The position numbers were made by a program, and so were the translations under genes. The notes under the pieces were generated by a model that was given only the letters and a program-made list of their open reading frames with translations, was not told the origin of the DNA and searched no databases. Below are positions 32,918 to 39,074 of a DNA stretch of 64,000 nt, piece by piece (the stretch's first letter is position 1; the number at the start of each line of letters is the position of its first letter). The stretch spans positions 124,001 to 188,000 of the forward strand of contig NZ_JAFIQV010000006.1 in NCBI RefSeq assembly GCF_017356015.1, given 5' to 3'. This stretch comes from Azospirillum sp. SYSU D00513. GTDB lineage: Bacteria > Pseudomonadota > Alphaproteobacteria > Azospirillales > Azospirillaceae.

Positions 32918-33865
32918 TCATGCCCGCCGCGCCATCGCCGCCTCGCGGGCACGGATGCGCTCGCGGTGGGCGGTGTAGAGGCCGCTCGCGATGATGATGC
33001 CCGATCCGGCGAAGGTCCAGGCGTCCGGCACCGCGGCGAACACCAGATAGCCCAGCGCCGTGGACCAGACCAGCTGGATATACGAAAAGGAGGCCAGCAC
33101 CGAGGCGTCGCCGTAACGGTAGGCCTGGACCACCAGCCACTGCCCGATGGTGGAGACGAGCCCGATGAAGAGGCCGAGCGCCAGTTCCGGCCCCGTCGGC
33201 ACGCGCATCTCCAGGGGCAGCAGCAGGGTCAGCGCCGCCAGCCCGGTGAGCGCGCTCCAGATCAGGGTCGTGTTCGGATTCTCCTGCCCGGTCATCTTGC
33301 GGGTGATGATGATGCCGCAGGCCCAGCACATGGCCGAGAGGATCGGGAAGACCGCCGCCGGCTGGAAGGCGGCTCCGCCGGGCCGCATGACGATCATCAC
33401 GCCCACCAGCCCGGCCAGCACCGCCGCCCAGCGGCGCGGGCCGATCCGCTCGCCCAGGAACAGGATCGACAGGACCGTGACGAAGACGGGCGACACGTAG
33501 CTGGTCGCCGCCGCCTCGGCCATCGGCAGGTAACGCATGGCGATGATGAAGAACAGGGCCGAACCCAGCATGCCCAGCCCGCGCAGGACCTGCAGCCCCG
33601 GCCGCGCCGTCCGCACCACCGCCGTGCCGTCGCGCATCACCAGCGGCAGCATCAGCAGCGTGAAGCCGAAATAGCGCATCCAGCCGATCTCGATGGAGGG
33701 CAGGGTCTGGCTGAGATACTTCGCCGCCGCGTCCGAGCAGGAGAAGAAGGCCATCGCCACGACGACCATCAGGATGCCGCGCAACGGGTTGTCCGAGCGG
33801 GCTCCGGCGGGAGCCATGGTGGCGAATCCGGCCTTCGCGGCGCTTTCGGTGGTGCAATCGGGCAT
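32918..33865 (-). CDS. DMT-superfamily transporter (EamA family)
   Basis: The 315-residue inner-membrane protein has ten predicted hydrophobic segments in two EamA repeats of about 135 residues: GILMVVVAMAFFSCSDAAAKY opens the first and AVFPILSAMCWACGIIITRKM the second. The cytoplasmic N-terminal extension carries a second possible start at MAPAGARSDN. Family members export or import small metabolites. Upstream of and probably co-transcribed with kdgK, it may carry a sugar acid or a keto-deoxy product, but that is inference from position only. Confidence 0.87.
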   Translation of the reverse strand: MPDCTTESAAKAGFATMAPAGARSDNPLRGILMVVVAMAFFSCSDAAAKYLSQTLPSIEIGWMRYFGFTLLMLPLVMRDGTAVVRTARPGLQVLRGLGMLGSALFFIIAMRYLPMAEAAATSYVSPVFVTVLSILFLGERIGPRRWAAVLAGLVGVMIVMRPGGAAFQPAAVFPILSAMCWACGIIITRKMTGQENPNTTLIWSALTGLAALTLLLPLEMRVPTGPELALGLFIGLVSTIGQWLVVQAYRYGDASVLASFSYIQLVWSTALGYLVFAAVPDAWTFAGSGIIIASGLYTAHRERIRAREAAMARRA

Positions 33866-33947
33866 GGGCCGGTCCGGCTGTTCGGGGCGGGAGGTCGGAA
33901 CCGTGACGGCGTAGCAGCCCGCCGGCCTCCATTCAACGGTCCTGCGG

Positions 33948-33995
33948 CCAAACCGTGTTTGGTCCGGGGGACGGCGGGGCAGGGTCCCGCCGTCC
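33948..33995. promoter_or_regulatory. Inverted repeat and hairpin between uxaC and the EamA gene
   Basis: CCAAAC-CGT-GTTTGG at 33948-33962 is a perfect 6-bp dyad 83 bp upstream of the transporter start, a candidate operator for the transporter-kdgK operon. Just beyond it GGACGGCGGG at 33969-33978 pairs with CCCGCCGTCC at 33986-33995 around a 7-nt loop, 21 bp after the end of uxaC, which may end that transcript. No T-run follows the stem. Confidence 0.45.
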
Positions 33996-34015
33996 TTGCT
34001 GTCCTCGGGACGCCG

Positions 34016-35416
34016 TCAGAGCTTGTAGGCGTTCTTGGCGAGGCGGTAGGCGAGGTCCACGGCCAGTTCGCGCGCCTCGTCCTCTTCCAGACGGTGCTCG
34101 GCGACCAGCCGGGCGAGATAGGCGCAGTCCACGCGCCGCGCCACGTCGTGGCGCGCGGGGATGGAGCAGAAGGCGCGCGTGTCGTCGTTGAAGCCGACCG
34201 TGTTGTAGAAGCCGGCCGTCTCCGTGACCGTCTCCCGGTAGCGCATCATGCCCTCGGGGCTGTCGAAGAACCACCAGGCCGGCCCGATGCGCAGCGCCGG
34301 GTAATGGCCGGCCAGCGGCGCCAGCTCGCGGGCGTAGCTGGTCTCGTCCAGCGTGAAGAGGATGATGGTCAGGTCGCGCTCGTTGCCGACCCGGTCCAGC
34401 AGCGGCTTCAACGCCCGCACATAGTCGGTGCGCGTCGGCATGTCGGCGCCCTTGTCGCGGCCGAACCGCTCGAAGACGCCGGGGTTGTGGTTGCGGAAGG
34501 AGCCCGGGTGGATCTGCATGACGAGCCCGTCTTCGAGGCTCATCTTCGCCATTTCCGTCAGCATCTGGCCACGGAACAGCTCGGCCTCCTCGGGCGTGAC
34601 GGTGCCGCGCAGGGCCTTGTCGAACAGCCGCTCGGCGTCGGCGCGCGACAGGTCCGCCGTGGCGGCGGTCGGGTGGCCGTGGTCGGTCGAGGTGGCGCCG
34701 AATTCCTTGAAGTACTGGCGGCGGTTCGCCAGGGCGGCGAGGTAGCCGGCCCAGTTGCCGGTGTTCTCGCCGGTCATGGCGCCCAGCGCCTCGACGTTGG
34801 CCTGGAAGCCCTCGAACTCCGGATCGACGACCGGGTCCGGGCGGAAGGCGGTGACGACGCGGCCCTTCCAGCCGCTCTCGCGGATGGCGCGGTGGTGGTC
34901 CAGCGGGTCGAGCGGCGATTCGGTGGTCGCGATGACCTCGATGTTGAAGCGCTCGAACAGGGCGCGCGGGCGGAACTCCGGCGTCTTCAGGGCGGCGTCG
35001 ATCTGGTCGTAGATGCGGTCGGCGCTCTCGGCGCTCAGCCGCTCGGTGACGCCGAAGAGGGTCTCGAAGGCGTGGTCCAGCCACATGCGCGTCGGCGTGC
35101 CGCGGAACAGGTGCCAGTTCTGGGCCAGCAGGCGCCAGATCTTGCGGCTGTCGGTCTCGACCGGGCCGCCGTCGCGGCGCGGCACGCCCAGGCTCTCCAG
35201 CGGCACGCCCTGGCTGTAGAGCATGCGGAAGGCGTAGTGGTCGGGCACGACGAACAGGGTGGCCGGGTCGGGGAAGGCCTCGTTCTTCGCGAACCAGGAC
35301 GGGTCGGTGTGGCCGTGCGGGCTGACGATGGGCAGGTTGCCCACCTCCGCGTAGAGCCGGCGCGCGATGTCGCGCTGGGTCGGGTCGCTCGGGAAAAGGC
35401 GGTCGGGGTGGAGCAT
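34016..35416 (-). CDS. uxaC: Uronate (glucuronate) isomerase
   Basis: The 466-residue length is normal for UxaC. Characteristic segments are IVSPHGHTDPSWFA, which supplies metal-binding His residues near the N-terminus, WRLLAQNWHLFRGTPTRMWLDH, VIATTESPLDPL, STDHGHPTAATADL, MQIHPGSFRNHNP and GFNDDTRAFCSIPARHDVARR. The enzyme isomerises D-glucuronate to D-fructuronate and D-galacturonate to D-tagaturonate in the cytoplasm. ATG 35416 follows GGAGAG. The start is 133 bp from the TAATATATCA operator, implying control by one or both FCD-GntR paralogues. No UxaB, UxuB, UxaA or UxuA gene is in the window. Confidence 0.96.
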   Translation of the reverse strand: MLHPDRLFPSDPTQRDIARRLYAEVGNLPIVSPHGHTDPSWFAKNEAFPDPATLFVVPDHYAFRMLYSQGVPLESLGVPRRDGGPVETDSRKIWRLLAQNWHLFRGTPTRMWLDHAFETLFGVTERLSAESADRIYDQIDAALKTPEFRPRALFERFNIEVIATTESPLDPLDHHRAIRESGWKGRVVTAFRPDPVVDPEFEGFQANVEALGAMTGENTGNWAGYLAALANRRQYFKEFGATSTDHGHPTAATADLSRADAERLFDKALRGTVTPEEAELFRGQMLTEMAKMSLEDGLVMQIHPGSFRNHNPGVFERFGRDKGADMPTRTDYVRALKPLLDRVGNERDLTIILFTLDETSYARELAPLAGHYPALRIGPAWWFFDSPEGMMRYRETVTETAGFYNTVGFNDDTRAFCSIPARHDVARRVDCAYLARLVAEHRLEEDEARELAVDLAYRLAKNAYKL

Positions 35417-35548
35417 CGAAACTCTCCGCTGAGAGAAGGGGCCGCTGGACAGAGAACAGGGCCCCGGTGTGAGGGGAGCGGGCGCCGGATGCCGGACTGT
35501 GCGAACAGCCCCCGCGCGACCACGCCGACCCTGGGCGTGGCACAACAT

Positions 35549-35573
35549 ATTAATATATCAGTTCGCGATGCAA
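35549..35573. promoter_or_regulatory. Shared operator element, copy 2 (TAATATATCA)
   Basis: TAATATATCA at 35551-35560 lies about 135 bp before the uxaC start, followed by GTTCGCGATGCAAGC, which matches copy 1. On the minus strand TTGCAT and TAATAT are 15 bp apart across the site, again a promoter overlapped by the operator. Confidence 0.6.
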
Positions 35574-35642
35574 GCGTCTTCCGACGCCTACCGCCATCGA
35601 TCAGGTCGGGGCATAGGCGCCCGCGATCCCGCCCGCCGGGCC

Positions 35643-36077
35643 TCAGACCCGGCGGCCCTCGTAGCCTTGGAAGTCGGCCGGCCGGGGCCGGTAGCCGCTG
35701 GAGAAGAGCGGGGAGGAGATGATCATGTCGGCGGTCGCCTCGTTGCAGGCGAGCGGGATGTTGTAGAGCGTCGCCAGCCGGGTCAGCGCCTTCACGTCCA
35801 CGTCGTGCGGCTGGGCGGTCATGGGATCGACGAAGAAGACCAGCATGTCGATGCGCGCCTCCGCGATCATGGCGCCGATCTGCTGGTCGCCGCCCAGAGG
35901 ACCGCTCTTCAGCAGCGTCACTTCCAGCTCCGGGTGCGCCTCGCGGACCAGCTTGCCAGTGGTGCCGGTGGTCCAGAAGGCGTGGCCGTCGAGCGTGCCG
36001 ATGTTGGCGCCGAGCCAGGCGATCAGGTCCTTCTTGCGGGCGTCGTGCGCGACCAGCGCGATGCGCTTGCGTTCCAT
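35643..36077 (-). CDS. mgsA: Methylglyoxal synthase
   Basis: The 144-residue protein has the complete family signature: ALVAHDARKKDLIAWL, GTTGKL for phosphate binding, LKSGPLGGDQQIGAMIAE with the catalytic Asp, VFFVDPMTAQPHDVDVKAL with the catalytic His, and IPLACNEATADMIISS. It converts dihydroxyacetone phosphate to methylglyoxal and phosphate, relieving sugar-phosphate stress. The location beside uxaC and a GntR gene with the same operator upstream suggests it is induced along with sugar-acid catabolism, an unusual regulatory setting for this enzyme. Confidence 0.96.
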   Translation of the reverse strand: MERKRIALVAHDARKKDLIAWLGANIGTLDGHAFWTTGTTGKLVREAHPELEVTLLKSGPLGGDQQIGAMIAEARIDMLVFFVDPMTAQPHDVDVKALTRLATLYNIPLACNEATADMIISSPLFSSGYRPRPADFQGYEGRRV

Positions 36078-36140
36078 GATGGGCGTCCTCTCCTTCGGAC
36101 GGCCATGTGACGCGGGCCGCCGCTGCTTCGGTCCCGCAAG

Positions 36141-36154
36141 GCTAATATATCAGT
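36141..36154. promoter_or_regulatory. Shared operator element, copy 3 (CTAATATATCAG)
   Basis: CTAATATATCAG at 36142-36153 matches its own reverse complement at 10 of 12 positions. It lies 66 bp before mgsA and about 150 bp before the divergent GntR paralogue 2, so it could control either. The longer flank similarity of copies 1 and 2 is not kept here. Confidence 0.55.
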
Positions 36155-36299
36155 CCGTCCGGCGACAGCGCCACGTCGCGGAAAAACGCCGAAGACCGGC
36201 CCTGCGGCGCACCCCTTCGCCTGGCCACGCGTTTGACCGCCGCCGAAGGGCGCCGCTATAGTCGCGGAAAGGTCGTTCCTGCCTGGGTGGAGTGGGCGT

Positions 36300-37052
36300 T
36301 TGAGCAATTCGGTACGGGCTGCGGGGCCGGGTGCCGCGCGGCGGGGCACCACCGTCGCCGCCACCATCCACCGCGAACTGCGCGCCGAGATCGTGTCGCT
36401 GGCCCGCAAGCCGGGTGAGCCGATCTCGGAAAAGCAGATCGCCGAGGCCTTCGGCGTCAGCCGCACGCCCGTGCGCGAGGCCGTGCTGCGGCTGGCCGAT
36501 GAAGGGCTGATCGAGATCTTCCCGCAGTCCGGCACCTTCGTCGCCCGCATCCCGCTCGCCTCCTTGCCGGAGGACATCGCCATCCGCCGCGCGCTGGAGG
36601 AGGCCGCGGTGCGCTACGCCGCCGAACGGGCGACGGCCAGCCAGGTCGCCCGGCTGCGCGCCAACCTGGAGCTGGCGCGTGAAATGGAAGCGGCGGGCGA
36701 CCAGGAGGGCTTCCACCAGGCGGACGAGGCCTTCCACGCCCTGATCGCCGAGACGGCGGGCTATCCCGGTTTCTGGACGCTCACCCAGCAGGTCAAGGTG
36801 CAGGTGGACCGCTACCGCCGGCTGACCTTGCCGGTGCGGGGCCGCATGGCGCAGGTGATCGCTGAGCACACCGCCGTCGTGGAGGCCGTCGCGGCCCATG
36901 ATCCGGCGGGCGCGGTCCGCGCGCTGGCGGCGCATCTCGACAACCTTCAGGTCGCCATCGCAAACGCGCACCAGGCGAACCCGCTCTACTTCTCCGTCCC
37001 GGCGGAAGGCGGAACGGACGGTGGAATGGACGGCGAGATGGAAAAGGCCTGA
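36300..37052 (+). CDS. GntR-family regulator with FCD domain (paralogue 2)
   Basis: This 250-residue protein is the close paralogue of the regulator at 29059: TTVAATIHRELRAEIV, SEKQIAEAFGVSRTPVREAVLRLADEGL, FPQSGTFVARIP, then an FCD domain with HQADEAFHALIAETAGYPGFW and QVKVQVDRYRRLTLPV. The start is TTG at 36300 with GGTGGAG upstream; no ATG in frame precedes the DNA-binding domain. Divergent from mgsA, with operator copy 3 between them. Two paralogues with identical recognition helices suggest cross-talk or different ligands acting on one regulon. Confidence 0.9.
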   Translation: MSNSVRAAGPGAARRGTTVAATIHRELRAEIVSLARKPGEPISEKQIAEAFGVSRTPVREAVLRLADEGLIEIFPQSGTFVARIPLASLPEDIAIRRALEEAAVRYAAERATASQVARLRANLELAREMEAAGDQEGFHQADEAFHALIAETAGYPGFWTLTQQVKVQVDRYRRLTLPVRGRMAQVIAEHTAVVEAVAAHDPAGAVRALAAHLDNLQVAIANAHQANPLYFSVPAEGGTDGGMDGEMEKA

Positions 37053-37065
37053 GCCCTGGGCGGGC

Positions 37066-37581
37066 TCAGTTCCGTTCCGCGCGCGACAGCGCGTCGGCGA
37101 AGTGCCCCATCGCGAGCTTCATGTCGTTGAAGACCGTCCCCTGCGAGACGCCGAGATGCTCGGCGATCCGGGGATAGGACCAGCCCTCCACCCGGTTGAG
37201 GATCCAGACGCGGCGCGCCCGTTCCGGCAGCGCGTCCAGCGCGCCCTTGAAGCGGTTCAGCCGCTCGCGCTGGAGGAGGTGCTCCTCCGCCGACGGGTCC
37301 GCCGACGGGATCTCCAGCCTGTCCAGATCCTCGGCCGGCCGGACCTCGAAGCGCTCCTGCGTCTTGCGCCGCCGGATGTGGTCGAGCGCCAGGTTCCGGA
37401 CCGTGCGGTGCAGGAAGGCGCCGATGTTGTCGATCGGTCCCTTTTCCGCCGCGTTGTGGGCGCGCAGCCAGCTTTCCTGGAGGAGATCCTCGGCCGTCTG
37501 CGGGTCGCGCACGATCCGCAGCGCCCGCCCCAGGAGCGAATGGCGGTGATCGAGATAGATGGCGTTCAGGCGTGCGGGCAT
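37066..37581 (-). CDS. ECF-type RNA polymerase sigma factor, FecI-like
   Basis: The 171-residue protein has region 2 (HSLLGRALRIVRDPQTAEDLLQESWLRA, FLHRTVRNLALDHIRRRK) and region 4 (ALPERARRVWILNRVEGWSYPRIAEHLGVSQGTVFNDM), the layout of FecI-type extracytoplasmic sigma factors. It is divergent from fecR (37855), and both are upstream of a TonB receptor with an N-terminal signalling domain, so it should transcribe the siderophore receptor and perhaps the asb genes when the receptor is loaded. A Fur-box-like site lies 139 bp before its start. The stop is only 13 bp from the convergent GntR gene. Confidence 0.92.
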   Translation of the reverse strand: MPARLNAIYLDHRHSLLGRALRIVRDPQTAEDLLQESWLRAHNAAEKGPIDNIGAFLHRTVRNLALDHIRRRKTQERFEVRPAEDLDRLEIPSADPSAEEHLLQRERLNRFKGALDALPERARRVWILNRVEGWSYPRIAEHLGVSQGTVFNDMKLAMGHFADALSRAERN

Positions 37582-37719
37582 GGTCAGCCTATCGTCGCTG
37601 TGCGGGCTTGTCGTTCCCCGGGTGAAGGCGCCTGTGGCCCTTCCGAAGCCGGCTTTCCCGACACCGGCGACCGCACCGTCACGACCGAAGGCTTGCCAGA
37701 TTGGCCCAATCTCCGCAAC

Positions 37720-37734
37720 TGATAATTATTCTCA
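37720..37734. promoter_or_regulatory. Fur-box-like site between fecI and fecR
   Basis: TGATAATTATTCTCA matches the 7-1-7 Fur consensus TGATAAT-N-ATTATCA with a single mismatch. It lies in the 273-bp gap between the divergent sigma factor and anti-sigma genes, where iron repression would switch off both. Alphaproteobacteria often use Irr, RirA or a Mur-type Fur homologue instead, so the acting protein is not certain. Confidence 0.65.
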
Positions 37735-37854
37735 TTTTCACGGGGCGGTACGGAATCGCCTTTTTCGGCCCTCCGCCCTGCCGCGCCGTCCATATTGTGT
37801 CGTCCGCGCGGTTGAACGTCTAAGCTATAGGAAGCCCGAACACGAAGAGCGCGG

Positions 37855-38904
37855 ATGACCCGAGTGGAGCAGGACAAAGTCGACGGCCCCGATCCGTCCG
37901 GAGGGTACCGGCACCCCGACCCGGTCACCGACGAGGCGCTGACCTGGTTCGCCGCGCTCCAGGACGGCGTGCCCGATGCCGGAACGCTCGCGGCCTTCCA
38001 GGACTGGCGGCGGAGCGACCCGCGCCGCGCCGCCGCCTTCGACCGGCTGGCGGAGATCGCCGGCATGCCGGAGCTGCGGGCCGCCACGCTCGCCAGCCCG
38101 TCCGCCCCCGCAGTGCGGCCACCTGCTCCCGCGCCTGCGCCTCTGCCCCCGCCGGTAAGCCTGCCCAAGCCGCGCCGGGCGCCCCGGCGGCGGCGGTGGG
38201 TGGCGTGGGTGGCCGCCTCCGCCGCGCTGGTCGCGGCCGGCCTCCATCTCTATCCAGCGGCCGCGCTCCGCTGGGCCGCCGACCATTGGACGGCAGCGGG
38301 GGAGCGGCGGGAGTTTCCGCTGCCCGACGGATCGCGGCTGCTGCTCGGCGGCGGATCGGCCGTGGCGCTGGACTTCGCGGAGGGGCGGCGGCTTGTCCGG
38401 CTGCTGCGGGGGGAGGGGTTCTTCGAGGTCGTACCCGACGCGGCGCATCCTTTCCGCGTCGTCGCCGCCCACAGCACCGTGCAGGTCACGGGAACCGCCT
38501 TCGCGGTGCGCTCCGGCGAGCGGGAGGACGCGGTCGTGCTGGAGCGCGGCCGGGTGTCCGTCACCGGTTCGGCACAACCGGACCAGTCCCTGGCGCTGGC
38601 GCCGGGCGAACGGGTGACGGCGACGGACGACGGCCTGTCGGTGGCGGTCCGCGTCGATTCCGCCTCGGCGCTGGCCTGGCGCGAGGGGCGCTTCATCTTC
38701 CACGACCAGCCGCTGGGGACCGTGGTCGAAACTCTGCGGCGCTATCACGACGGGACGATCCTGCTGCTCGGCCGGCGGATCGGCGAGGAGCGCGTCAGCG
38801 GCAACTTCCGGCTGGACGATCCCGTCGGGGCGCTCCGCTCGCTCGCCGAGATCGCGGGCGCGCGGATGGCCGTGCTGCCGGCGGGCGTGATCGTCATCGG
38901 CTGA
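37855..38904 (+). CDS. FecR-family anti-sigma regulator
   Basis: This 349-residue protein has a short cytoplasmic N-terminal domain (about 1-85: EALTWFAALQDG, FQDWRRSDPRRAAAFDRL, the anti-sigma part). One membrane segment (about 118-140: WVAWVAASAALVAAGLHLY) and a periplasmic FecR domain follow, with REFPLPDGSRLLLGGGSAVALDF, RLLRGEGFFEVVPDAAHPFRVVAAHSTVQVTGTAFAV and a C-terminal DUF4974-like part ending AGVIVIG. It relays the loaded state of the TonB receptor at 39075 to the sigma factor. Divergence from its sigma gene is unusual, since fecI and fecR are normally in tandem. Confidence 0.93.
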   Translation: MTRVEQDKVDGPDPSGGYRHPDPVTDEALTWFAALQDGVPDAGTLAAFQDWRRSDPRRAAAFDRLAEIAGMPELRAATLASPSAPAVRPPAPAPAPLPPPVSLPKPRRAPRRRRWVAWVAASAALVAAGLHLYPAAALRWAADHWTAAGERREFPLPDGSRLLLGGGSAVALDFAEGRRLVRLLRGEGFFEVVPDAAHPFRVVAAHSTVQVTGTAFAVRSGEREDAVVLERGRVSVTGSAQPDQSLALAPGERVTATDDGLSVAVRVDSASALAWREGRFIFHDQPLGTVVETLRRYHDGTILLLGRRIGEERVSGNFRLDDPVGALRSLAEIAGARMAVLPAGVIVIG

Positions 38905-38920
38905 AACCATCCCACCCTCA

Positions 38921-39001
38921 GACTTTTCTGCCCTGCGACTTTTTGGCCCGAGAATTTTTTGGCCCAGGATTTTTTTGTAAGGTCGCCCTGCCCCGAACGT
39001 C
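38921..39001 (+). promoter_or_regulatory. 16-bp tandem repeat array leading into a candidate ECF promoter
   Basis: Four consecutive 16-bp units begin at 38921, 38937, 38953 and 38969, each T-rich then GC-rich (for example GACTTTTTGGCCCGAG). The fourth changes to ATTTTTTTGTAAGGTC. TTGTAAGG at 38975-38982 and CGTC at 38998-39001 are 15 bp apart, the general shape of ECF sigma promoters, 74 bp before the receptor start. The repeat is seen directly; the promoter reading is inference. Confidence 0.55.
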
Positions 39002-39074
39002 AGGCGAGAAGGGGGAAGCTTCAGCCGTCGGCTCTGATCCCCCGGAACGCCACACATGAGGGGAGTCGCAGGGG

